Shown here one piece after another: positions 1 through 7,302 of a stretch of DNA of 12,602 nucleotides. Numbering within the stretch: position 1 is the first letter of the stretch; the number at the start of each line of letters is the position of its first letter. The DNA lies in contig JAFGWS010000105.1 in NCBI GenBank assembly GCA_016937035.1, positions 1 to 12,602 of the forward strand, read 5' to 3'. The notes under the pieces were generated by a model. It made no database searches. It saw only the letters and a program-made list of their open reading frames with translations, and had not been told where the DNA came from. The translations under genes were made by a program, and so were the position numbers. This DNA is from Pontiellaceae bacterium. Its GTDB lineage: Bacteria > Verrucomicrobiota > Kiritimatiellia > Kiritimatiellales > Pontiellaceae.

Positions 1-7
1 TGGCGAT

Positions 8-38
8 GATCCTTCGGTCAGGATCCCGTTATACGGGA
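8..38. repeat. Two adjacent short inverted repeats at the window's left edge
   Basis: GATCCT (8-13) pairs with AGGATC (20-25) across a 6-base loop. Immediately after it, TCCCGT (24-29) pairs with ACGGGA (33-38) across the loop TAT. Both are perfect 6-bp stems and they share two bases. No T-run follows on either strand, so a simple intrinsic terminator is not supported. They may be part of a leader or of the 3' end of a gene outside the window. The rest of 39-357, before the kinase, holds no gene or promoter that I can defend. Confidence 0.4.
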
Positions 39-357
39 AACAAGACGGGCATTTATATAGGATCCGTTTTTTGAGTCAACCCCGTTTACCCGCAAATATT
101 TGGGGCTTCCACGAAATCGGTCGGTAAAAAAGTCGAGTTGAACACAGGCTCTGCTCTGTCAAAAACGGAATCGGAAAGACACCCTGTCAGTGTATGCCGA
201 CTTAAAAACCATGCGCAAGCGGCTCCTCACATCAAATAAGGCTTCAGGCAACGGATTCAGAGGTTGCCTTTCAAAGGATAGTTTCATACACTGCGTCAAG
301 AAAGTGTGATATTCAGCCGAGAGCAGAGTCTCTACCACGTCGAAAGGGATGAACCCG

Positions 358-3300
358 ATGCATACAGGCAAGCAAATCGCCTTTACAACTCGTAGAATGA
401 GCCATTGGTTGTTCATGGTCTGCATCCTCCTCGCCACCTTTGTCGCAGACAGCATTCGAGCCCAAGTCGTTCGGGTGGGAATTTACGAGGCTCCACCCAT
501 CATGTTTCCCGCCAAGGACGGGACCTTTGGAGGGCTTATTCCTGAAGTCCTTGAAACAATCGCCCGGGACGAAGGGTGGGAGTTGGAGTATGTACACGGA
601 ACTAAAACGGAATGCGTCCAACGCCTCCATCAAGGAGAGATCGATCTTGCGGTCGACTTCGTGGAATCAGCTGACAATGACACCATCGCATCATCGACCT
701 TCTTCATCGACTGGGACGTCGCGTACACGCGCAAAGGGCTATCCATCCAATCCTACCACGACATGGCTAACCGCCGCATTGCCATCGCGGGCAGCGAGAA
801 CAGCGATTCCGAAATCCTCAAGATTCTCGACCGATTGGGCATTCCACACGAAACGGTCTGGGTCGAAAACGACAACGACGTCTTGATGCTGCTGTCCGAC
901 AGGCAGGTCGACGTCGGCATCGTGGACCAGTTGTTCGGAACCCTTTACTTCGAGGATTACAACGTCGAGGCGTCGCCGATTATCTTCAATCCCCGTGCAA
1001 TTTGCCTTACTGCACACCGTGGCGCCCAGCAGGCCGAACCATTGATTAATGCAATCAACGCATCGATCGAATCCAACAAAGACGATCCGGATTCAACGTA
1101 TAACAGGGCACTCTCTTACTATCTGGGCGGCGGCCGGGGGACGTGGAACCCTGACTGTGTGGACAACCCTCCGCAGCTTGTGTTGTCTCCCCAGGAAGAG
1201 ACGTGGATCAAGTCCCATCCCGTCATACGAATCGGAATCGATCCCGGCTTTGCGCCCTACGAAATGCTTTCTGCCGGCGGAGACTACGAAGGCATCGCCG
1301 CCGACTGGCTGACCCTCATTTCGAATCAAACCGGACTAAAGTTCGAACTGGTCTGCACAGACGTCTGGACCGATACGATCAAAGCCATTCAAAACAAGGA
1401 AATCGATCTGCTTCCCTGCATCGGGAAAAGCAAGGAGAGAAGCCGGTTTTTGCTCTATTCGGATCCATATCTGAGCTTTTCACGGGTGATCATCACACGA
1501 AACGAAGATGAATATTACGACATGGGTGATCTCGCGGGGAAACGGATCGCGGTCCAGGAAAACAGCTCGCATCATGAATTTCTGAAGGAATCAACCCATA
1601 CCGACCTCTTGCTCTGCCCCGATTTCAATGCAGCGCTTCTGGCGGTCTCGCGGGGTGAAGCGGATGCCACCATCGGCAATCTCGCGGTTGCTTCGCATCA
1701 GTTCCGCTCTCTGATGCTGACGAATATCAAGATGGCCGCTTATGCCGGAAACGCTCCTAACCCTCTTTTCATGGGAATCCGGAACGACTGGCCGGAACTG
1801 GCAGAAATCCTGAACCGGGCCATCCAATCAATCAGTCTACAGGAACAAAACTATATCTATGCAAAATGGATGCCGCTTCAAAAACCCGTCTCCCCCGCCC
1901 TGGACCTGACCCGGGAGGAACGCGATTGGCTGCTCATGCACCCTCGCGTCACCGTCGCTTGGGATCCCGATTGGGCTCCGGTCGAATTTGCGGACAAGGA
2001 GGGGAATCCAAAGGGCATCTCGATGGACTACCTTGCCGCATTCGGCGATTTGCTGGGAATCGAATTCGATACCATCCCCGCCACCTCGTGGCAGGAATCG
2101 TATCCCAAACTGCTTTCGCGCGAAATTGACATGGCCACCTGCCTGTCCCCGACGGAACAACGATTGGAATATTTTAATTTTACCGAAGCCTACATGACCA
2201 CCCCATCGGTCCTCTTTGGCCGGGATGACATGGTCTACATTCGAAATATGGACGAATTGAAAGGTCTCAGAACAGCGGTCGTCGCCAACTATGCCTCGGA
2301 CGACTGGATCACCCAAAACCATCCCGACATTCACCCGCTGCGACTCGCCGGCGTCGACGAAGCATTCACCAAGCTTCAGCGAGGAGAAATCGACATCTAT
2401 ATCGAAGACGTGATCACCGGAAACTATTATCTGAGCAAGAATCGTTCTCACAACATTAAAATCGTGGGGGAAACCTCCCACAGCTACAATCTGAGGTTTG
2501 CCGTGCGGAAGGACTGGCCGGTCTTTATCGGCATTCTCCGCAAAGCCATGAACCTCCTGCCCGAGGAAGACAAAACCTCTTTCTACCGAAACTGGGTTTG
2601 GGTCAAATACGAACATGGCTTCAACTATCCGCTGTTTTGGAAAATATTGATCGCAGGATCCGTTTTCCTTCTCGCAATCCTGTTTTGGAATCGCAGGTTG
2701 AGCCGCGAAATCCGCTACCGAAAAAAAGTGGAGCACGAATTGGACGAAAGCCGCTCCAAGTTGAGCGAAAGCTACGCCAATCTCAAGAAGACCGAGGAAA
2801 TGAAGGAAAACCTCATGCATATGATCCTTCACGACATGCGATCGCCTCTCCAAACAATCAGCGCGACCTTCGACATTCTGCGAAAGGACTCCGAAACTCT
2901 ATCGATTGCGGCCCAAGAACGGGACTTGCTCGACCTCTCTGAAGATGCGTCCAACACCGTCAATGCAATGATTCAGGACCTGCTGGACATCGGTCGTCTA
3001 GAGACGGACCAAATGTCCCTTTGCAGGGAAACCTCAGACCTTAAGAAGATCGCACAGCAGGCGCTTGATTCACTGCGCATCCAACTGCAGGAGTATCATT
3101 GCAGCGCATTCATCAAAGGAACCGAATCGTGGGCCGGCATGGATTTAAAAGTGATTTCAAGGGTTTTTATCAACCTGATAACCAATGCAATGAAGGCGTC
3201 GCCGAGGAACAGCTCGATCGAAATCCGCATCGTGGACACGCCTACGCATGCCGTCGCGGAGGTCAGAGATTGGGGACGAGGCATCCCCTGCGAAATTAAA

Positions 3301-3477
3301 CAGCGGATTTTTGAAAAATTCGTCCGGGCCGAAGGTAAAACCAACTATACGATTCCCTCCGTCGGGCTTGGACTAACCTTCTGTAAGCTGGCCGTCGAAT
3401 CGCACCAGGGAACAATCGAGGTCCTAAGCACCGAAGGCGCGGGTTCAACGTTCCGGTTCAGCATCCCGAAGGAGTGA
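358..3477 (+). CDS. Membrane sensor histidine kinase with three periplasmic solute-binding domains
   Basis: This is a sensor kinase of 1039 residues. An N-terminal signal segment (about residues 1-36, Arg-Arg then a hydrophobic run) is followed by three bacterial extracellular solute-binding family 3 domains at roughly 37-255, 289-505 and 529-745. A single membrane helix (about 760-780) and a charged, probably coiled-coil linker lead to a HisKA domain with the H-box LHDMRSPLQ (phospho-acceptor His about 825). The HATPase domain has an N-box (NLITNAMKAS), G1 (DWGRGIP), F-box (IFEKF) and G2 (GLGLTFCK). The layout resembles BvgS/EvgS, which carry two such domains plus PAS and receiver modules; here there are three, and neither PAS, HAMP, receiver nor Hpt is visible. 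The likely ligands are amino acids or similar small solutes, which is family inference. The start at 358 is chosen because AAAGGG (343-348) sits 9 bases upstream; 349 and 397 are alternatives. No response regulator lies nearby. Confidence 0.93.
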   Translation: MHTGKQIAFTTRRMSHWLFMVCILLATFVADSIRAQVVRVGIYEAPPIMFPAKDGTFGGLIPEVLETIARDEGWELEYVHGTKTECVQRLHQGEIDLAVDFVESADNDTIASSTFFIDWDVAYTRKGLSIQSYHDMANRRIAIAGSENSDSEILKILDRLGIPHETVWVENDNDVLMLLSDRQVDVGIVDQLFGTLYFEDYNVEASPIIFNPRAICLTAHRGAQQAEPLINAINASIESNKDDPDSTYNRALSYYLGGGRGTWNPDCVDNPPQLVLSPQEETWIKSHPVIRIGIDPGFAPYEMLSAGGDYEGIAADWLTLISNQTGLKFELVCTDVWTDTIKAIQNKEIDLLPCIGKSKERSRFLLYSDPYLSFSRVIITRNEDEYYDMGDLAGKRIAVQENSSHHEFLKESTHTDLLLCPDFNAALLAVSRGEADATIGNLAVASHQFRSLMLTNIKMAAYAGNAPNPLFMGIRNDWPELAEILNRAIQSISLQEQNYIYAKWMPLQKPVSPALDLTREERDWLLMHPRVTVAWDPDWAPVEFADKEGNPKGISMDYLAAFGDLLGIEFDTIPATSWQESYPKLLSREIDMATCLSPTEQRLEYFNFTEAYMTTPSVLFGRDDMVYIRNMDELKGLRTAVVANYASDDWITQNHPDIHPLRLAGVDEAFTKLQRGEIDIYIEDVITGNYYLSKNRSHNIKIVGETSHSYNLRFAVRKDWPVFIGILRKAMNLLPEEDKTSFYRNWVWVKYEHGFNYPLFWKILIAGSVFLLAILFWNRRLSREIRYRKKVEHELDESRSKLSESYANLKKTEEMKENLMHMILHDMRSPLQTISATFDILRKDSETLSIAAQERDLLDLSEDASNTVNAMIQDLLDIGRLETDQMSLCRETSDLKKIAQQALDSLRIQLQEYHCSAFIKGTESWAGMDLKVISRVFINLITNAMKASPRNSSIEIRIVDTPTHAVAEVRDWGRGIPCEIKQRIFEKFVRAEGKTNYTIPSVGLGLTFCKLAVESHQGTIEVLSTEGAGSTFRFSIPKE

Positions 3478-3486
3478 TCCGGCTCG

Positions 3487-3807
3487 TCAACCGACCTTGT
3501 GCAGCATGTGAGTGTGGTGCTTGTTCAGGAAATGCATCGCGAGAAGACATTTTTCGCGTTGGGGACAAACCAGCCCGCAATATTCGACCCGCCACTGCTC
3601 CCCCATCTTTTCCAATTCCATTTTCTTGAACTGGGCTTCGGCTTCCTGCCGTGAAACGCAGCGATGCTGCTCATTCGACCATTCGCGGCGATACTCATCG
3701 ATGCACTTTCGATACTGCACAATCTGCCAATCAATCAGATCATGAACGCCCGTGCACTGAACATTCATCCCGACCGTCTCCGGAACCCCTTGATTATCCT
3801 GCTTCAT
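3487..3807 (-). CDS. Small Cys/His-rich protein of unknown function
   Basis: I do not recognise this 106-residue protein. It has six cysteines (18, 35, 50, 77, 81, 87), the last three arranged as C-x3-C-x5-C in EYCGLVCPQREKC, and a C-terminal tail rich in histidine (HHTHMLH). The first Cys lies in CTGVHDLIDWQ. There is no signal peptide or membrane helix, so it is probably cytoplasmic. The Cys spacing suggests a metal or Fe-S site, which is inference only. The start at 3807 is preceded by a strong GGGAGG ribosome site 9 bases away; an upstream ATG at 3864 would add 19 residues and lacks such a site. It converges on the kinase gene with only 9 bases between the stop codons. The coherent composition and good ribosome site argue that it is real. 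Confidence 0.72.
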   Translation of the reverse strand: MKQDNQGVPETVGMNVQCTGVHDLIDWQIVQYRKCIDEYRREWSNEQHRCVSRQEAEAQFKKMELEKMGEQWRVEYCGLVCPQREKCLLAMHFLNKHHTHMLHKVG

Positions 3808-3864
3808 CACAGAAAACCTCCCGCTGTTAAAACCGGAACAGCAAATCCGATGCCAGCAGCGCAT

Positions 3865-4215
3865 GAGGCTATGGAAAAACTCAAAAATAAGTTTCAGGCA
3901 TCGCAGAATCTGTGGTGCTCATCCACGTGACTACTGTTCTTCGCTCTTGGTAAAAAACCGCCTGAAGGCGAAACTACGAACTTAAGCGACGGGGACGTGC
4001 GCTTCTACGACAAAATATTGAGATTTGCCGCAAGGAGCGCAGGAATCTCAAAGACGTAATTCGCCCGTTTGTTCATCCATCGTTGTCCGGCTCGATGCTG
4101 TCTTGGACTCCGGGGGGTGAATACGAGCTCGTCATGAATCGCTCATCTCCCCGTGGCCTGCGCCCACAATAAAGAAATCGGCTCCCAGAAAGGCCTGCGC
4201 CGTTGCACCTCCTTC
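3865..4215. other. Intergenic stretch with repeat-like debris and no convincing gene
   Basis: No sustained reading frame is supported here. Visible elements are a small GC hairpin next to an A-run (3951-3970), the inverted repeat GAGATT/AATCTC (4020-4025 and 4044-4049) enclosing a GCAAGGAGCGCAGG segment, and the 10-base direct repeat GGCCTGCGCC at 4155-4164 and 4192-4201. The patchwork looks like decayed dispersed repeats, not a promoter region. Confidence 0.5.
3951..3970 (-). terminator. Possible minus-strand intrinsic terminator
   Basis: Read on the minus strand, CGCC-TTCA-GGCG is followed by one G and then six T. The stem is only 4 bp, so this is weak. It lies between the two minus-strand genes and could end transcripts from the exported unknown protein gene (stop at 4216) before they reach the Cys-rich gene. 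Confidence 0.35.
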
Positions 4216-5094
4216 TCAATGAATGTCCATTGCCGTGGTTGCTATTACATTATTCTTTGAAAAATTTTCTATTTCAGATGCAACCTTTGAGATTAAGTTA
4301 GTTTGTTTTTTATCTCCATTCTCGATCCTGATTAGGATATTCCCTTCTTGAATCACCACTTGATTCCACCACGAGCGCATGATGTGACTAAAGGAACCAT
4401 CACCGTTATCAATTATCTCTTCGTGTTTGTATTGAGCTGCCTCCGAATCCCATTTTTCTTTCTGTTCTTTGGCTGCTTGCTCATTTAGATACAGCAATAT
4501 CAATGCTGAGAAGTGTTCAGATGAGTCCGCACACCTACTAAGCCCTGCTGATTTCCAAGAATTTTGGAAGAACGTATATAGTTCGCATGTTTTGAGGTTT
4601 TCGTTTTCGTAGCATTCTTCCCATCCAAATTCATAGGCTTTCTGGATGAACAAATTGTTTTGCTCAGCAACAGTCTCAAATGTATTTCGATACTGCTTGA
4701 ATGGGTCTGGAGGAAGATTGAAACTTATGCTTCTGTACTCGTCCATATACATTGTGAGCAACTCACCATCAGGTGAAATCCAGAGCTGTAGATCTGCAGA
4801 ATTTATTTTCATGTGAAGGTGAGAACAATCAGGATCAAGCTTCCATCCCCGTGTCGCATAGAAATCCTTATAAAATGATATGACATCATTTGGATCTACT
4901 TTAACTCCTGCCTTGGTTTTATATGCTTTGAATCTTGTAAGGCTTGGGAGATGCAATTCCATCTTTGAAGCGAATGCTCCGGCTGGTTCCATGCTTGGAT
5001 AAACCGGCATTACATATACCCACTTGCATGTATTGGTTTGGGCAATGGCTCCGTTCACAAAAAGCGACATCATGATGAAGGTCATTATTTTCAT
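4216..5094 (-). CDS. Exported protein of unknown function, A+T-rich gene
   Basis: I cannot assign this 292-residue protein to a named family. It begins with a short signal peptide (MKIMTFIMMSLFVNGAIAQ), with likely cleavage after AIA at residue 18. The mature part has five cysteines (23, 90, 161, 170, 188), consistent with disulfides outside the cytoplasm. No further membrane helix is seen. An N-terminal module (about 25-125) contains the segments VYPSMEPAG, SFYKDFYATRGWK and LWISPDGELL; a Lys/Glu-rich helical stretch (about 205-225) follows. The gene is visibly richer in A+T than the kinase, ispA or purM genes, which hints at separate acquisition. Only a weak GAAAG precedes the ATG. A palindrome and candidate promoter lie just upstream. 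It stands alone on the minus strand between unrelated genes. Confidence 0.75.
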   Translation of the reverse strand: MKIMTFIMMSLFVNGAIAQTNTCKWVYVMPVYPSMEPAGAFASKMELHLPSLTRFKAYKTKAGVKVDPNDVISFYKDFYATRGWKLDPDCSHLHMKINSADLQLWISPDGELLTMYMDEYRSISFNLPPDPFKQYRNTFETVAEQNNLFIQKAYEFGWEECYENENLKTCELYTFFQNSWKSAGLSRCADSSEHFSALILLYLNEQAAKEQKEKWDSEAAQYKHEEIIDNGDGSFSHIMRSWWNQVVIQEGNILIRIENGDKKQTNLISKVASEIENFSKNNVIATTAMDIH

Positions 5095-5129
5095 ATTTAC
5101 TTTCGAACGCGTTATGAGTAGCTGTCGTA

Positions 5130-5153
5130 ATTTCGGTTAAATTTAACTGAAAT
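5130..5153. promoter_or_regulatory. Near-perfect 24-base palindrome, candidate operator
   Basis: The core GTTAAATTTAAC (5136-5147) is a perfect 12-base palindrome. Symmetry continues to 5130-5153 with a single mismatched pair (5135/5148). With no loop, it suits a dimeric DNA-binding protein better than an RNA hairpin. It lies 36 bases upstream of the minus-strand start at 5094, just downstream of a candidate -10 box. The regulator is unknown. Confidence 0.45.
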
Positions 5154-5155
5154 AC

Positions 5156-5184
5156 ATTTTGCAGATGGGTTGAGCTTGTTGCAA
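5156..5184 (-). promoter_or_regulatory. Candidate sigma-70-type promoter for the exported protein gene
   Basis: On the minus strand, TTGCAA (5184-5179) and CAAAAT (5161-5156) are 17 bases apart, each matching 4 of 6 consensus positions. The expected transcript start falls inside the palindrome at 5130-5153. The motifs are weak; the positional fit is the main argument. Confidence 0.3.
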
Positions 5185-5335
5185 CCCTTTTGAGTTAAAG
5201 TTTTCCGCTTGGATGTCCGGATTTCTATAATATATGACCGTCGGATAATTTGATACTGAAGGGTGAGTTTGTTCAATATGTTGATCAGCAAATGCAGTTG
5301 TCGCCCGCCGATTTGGGGCTTTACAAAGTTTGCTG

Positions 5336-5374
5336 TTTTCAATCCCGGTGAATTTTCCTATACAACCCGGGATT
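5336..5374 (+). promoter_or_regulatory. Candidate ispA promoter with flanking inverted repeat
   Basis: TTTTCA (5336-5341) and TATACA (5359-5364) are 17 bases apart, each 4 of 6 to consensus. The perfect 8-bp inverted repeat AATCCCGG (5341-5348) and CCGGGATT (5367-5374) brackets the -10 box, so the element could be an operator or a leader hairpin. The ispA ribosome site (AAGGAA, 5381-5386) follows directly. Confidence 0.35.
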
Positions 5375-5393
5375 AGTTTAAAGGAACCTTTTC

Positions 5394-6260
5394 ATGTTCG
5401 ATATTTCCAGCTACCTGCGCGAAAAACAGAGCGTCATCGACCGTGCGCTCAAAGATTCTCTACCACCGTCAACCACCCGCCCTGGGCTGTTGCACGAGGC
5501 AATGCACTATTGCGTGCTCAACGGGGGCAAGCGCATTCGCCCCATCCTTTGCATGGCCGCCGCGGCACCGTTCTCGACCGCGCCTGAAAAGGTACTTCTG
5601 CCTGCGCTCGCGCTGGAACTCTTCCACTGTTCCACCCTGATTCACGATGATCTGCCCTGCATGGACGATGATGACCTGCGCCGCGGCCAGCCGACCTGTC
5701 ACATAAAATTCGGCGAGGCCAATGCCGTACTGACCGGCGATGCGCTGCTCGTTCACGCTTTCCATCTGCTGGCTGAACATGGAAACCCCAAGCTGTCGCT
5801 CGAGCTGGCACACGCCGCAGGCTCTCGCGGTGTGATTGCGGGACAGGTTGAAGACCTTGAAGCCGAAGGCAAAGAACCGGATGCCGATTTAGTTGAATTT
5901 ATCCACCTCAACAAAACTGCCGTTCTGATTCGCGCAGCCGTGCGCATGGGAGCGATTGCCGCCGGTGCCGAAGAAGACGACTTGGAAAATCTGACCGTTT
6001 TCGGTGAAAAAATCGGCCTCGCGTTCCAAATTGAGGATGACATTCTCGATGAAACATCCACTAATGAAGTACTGGGAAAACCAGTCGGAGCCGATCAAAA
6101 GCTCAGCAAAATGACCTATCCGGCGGTTTATGGAATGGACGCCGCAAAAGAAAAGGCGCAAACGCTGACCCGCGAGGCGCTGGCTGCACTTGATCTGATG
6201 CGCCGGGACACAATCGAGCTCAGAGCCATCGCTGAATTTCTGGTACGCCGCGAATTTTAA
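5394..6260 (+). CDS. ispA: Polyprenyl (farnesyl or geranylgeranyl) diphosphate synthase
   Basis: This 288-residue trans-prenyltransferase condenses isopentenyl diphosphate with allylic diphosphates to make short isoprenoid precursors for quinones, undecaprenyl carrier or carotenoids. Seen in the sequence: GGKRIRP (44-50); the first Asp-rich motif DDLPCMD (85-91) with the bacterial four-residue spacing, followed by LRRG; GQVEDLEAEGK (150-160); and the second Asp-rich motif DDILD (215-219). Length is close to the roughly 290-300 residues usual for IspA. The start has AAGGAA 7-8 bases upstream. Position -5 before the first Asp motif is Ser80 where E. coli IspA has Tyr, so the product could be longer than farnesyl diphosphate. 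Neither xseB nor dxs, frequent ispA neighbours, is adjacent. Family is certain; chain length is not. Confidence 0.93.
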   Translation: MFDISSYLREKQSVIDRALKDSLPPSTTRPGLLHEAMHYCVLNGGKRIRPILCMAAAAPFSTAPEKVLLPALALELFHCSTLIHDDLPCMDDDDLRRGQPTCHIKFGEANAVLTGDALLVHAFHLLAEHGNPKLSLELAHAAGSRGVIAGQVEDLEAEGKEPDADLVEFIHLNKTAVLIRAAVRMGAIAAGAEEDDLENLTVFGEKIGLAFQIEDDILDETSTNEVLGKPVGADQKLSKMTYPAVYGMDAAKEKAQTLTREALAALDLMRRDTIELRAIAEFLVRREF

Positions 6261-6342
6261 CAAATGACTCCCCGTTTGGAATGAGACTTGCCTTTAAAGT
6301 CCTGCTCATCTAGCTTCTTGGATTTGTAATTTGGAGATTAAA

Positions 6343-7302
6343 ATGAATATGCGAACCCTTTTTTCAGTTGTCCTGCTGACCGTGTCTATTGGTTGTTCAG
6401 AAGAAAAATCCACCGATATGCCTGCCTCGGCCGCACAGGAAGAAAAACCTGTTCAGGCACCTGCACCGGAAACAAACCTCACCCCTTCCCCTTCTTCCAC
6501 GATTAGCGTTCAGGAAATGCTGGTTTCCGGGCCGACACAGATCAAAATGCACTCGCTGGCGATGATCTCTCAGAACATTGTCAATGAGATTGACGAATCG
6601 TACCTTCCCGGCTTAAAGGCCTGCGCCGAAGACCCCAACGACCCGCTCCGCATCATCTCCGCGGAGCTTTTGGGCAAACACTTTGTTCAAGGCAAAGAAA
6701 AACCCAATCCCGAAGCGGTCGCCCTCCTCATTAAACTGGCTGCAGACCAATCATCCCATGTGCGCTATAACGCGGCCTATCACGGCCTCTGTCAGATCAA
6801 ACCCAAATCCGATGAAATTCTCTCTCTGCTGATCGACCTAGCCAGTCGGGACAAGGAGCAGAACCTTTCTGAAACAATTGCGGAATCGGTTAAGCCGGAC
6901 GTTGAACGCGTAATCGAATTGCTGGACGGAAAGCTCAAGGAAGGAAACAACGTTGCCGCTTATGAAGTCTACGAAGAGCTGACCGGCAAAGAGCCGCCCT
7001 ACAGCGATAAATATTCAAACGTTCCGTCCAGTCTTCCGCGTCTGTTTGTTTTCAAATCCACCGAAGCGGATCTGGGGACATTCCAGGCGGACTTAGAGAA
7101 GGCATTAAAAGCGGCAGGAATTGAACAGCCGGGGCTCTCCGCGTCAGGATCGGAAAACAATCAGGTGATTCTGCTCAAAACCTATCTCACCAAGGATCGT
7201 CTGATTGTAGAGAAAGAATTTTCCAACCACCCTGAGCTCGCCTTTATGCAGTCGATGTGGCTGACTCCTCAACTGGAGAATCAGCTCAAGTCCGTTGAGT
7301 AG
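6343..7302 (+). CDS. Lipoprotein with HEAT-like helical repeats, function unknown
   Basis: This is a 319-residue putative lipoprotein. The N-terminus has a Met/Arg start, a hydrophobic stretch and then SIGC with Cys18, followed by acidic SEEKS. The -3 residue is Ser instead of the usual Leu, so the lipobox is imperfect. A Pro/Ala/Glu-rich linker (about 25-55) leads to alpha-helical repeats (about 65-215) resembling HEAT/armadillo units, for example LRIISAELLGKHF and VRYNAAYHGLCQI. The C-terminal 100 residues are of unknown fold. It is probably a membrane-anchored periplasmic scaffold or protein-interaction domain; no catalytic motif is seen. The start at 6343 has GGAG 6 bases upstream (6333-6336); a TTG at 6331 in frame overlaps that site and is unlikely. 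It follows ispA by 82 bases and may be cotranscribed with it. Confidence 0.82.
   Translation: MNMRTLFSVVLLTVSIGCSEEKSTDMPASAAQEEKPVQAPAPETNLTPSPSSTISVQEMLVSGPTQIKMHSLAMISQNIVNEIDESYLPGLKACAEDPNDPLRIISAELLGKHFVQGKEKPNPEAVALLIKLAADQSSHVRYNAAYHGLCQIKPKSDEILSLLIDLASRDKEQNLSETIAESVKPDVERVIELLDGKLKEGNNVAAYEVYEELTGKEPPYSDKYSNVPSSLPRLFVFKSTEADLGTFQADLEKALKAAGIEQPGLSASGSENNQVILLKTYLTKDRLIVEKEFSNHPELAFMQSMWLTPQLENQLKSVE

Noticed and set aside
349..357. ATG at 349 as the kinase start
   Set aside because: The only ribosome-site-like sequence (AAAGGG, 343-348) touches this ATG directly, whereas it is correctly spaced for the ATG at 358.
1837..2853. Long minus-strand open frame (338 codons) inside the kinase gene
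   Set aside because: It is antisense to the third sensor domain and kinase linker, whose plus-strand frame has clear domain motifs. The minus translation has no recognisable motif.
3871..3930. Short plus-strand frame MEKLKNKFQASQNLWCSST
   Set aside because: Only 19 codons with a poorly spaced GAGG and no other support. It could be chance in the leader of the opposite-strand Cys-rich gene.
5095..5129. Integron attC-like site near AACGCGTTATGAG
   Set aside because: Only a fragment resembles the GTTRRRY core, no matching partner site or conserved fold is found, and no integrase is present.
5112..5342. Minus-strand 76-codon frame between the exported protein gene and ispA
   Set aside because: It covers the palindrome and promoter-like region, lacks a ribosome site, and its translation is a low-complexity Lys/Asn/Ile mix typical of A+T-rich non-coding DNA.
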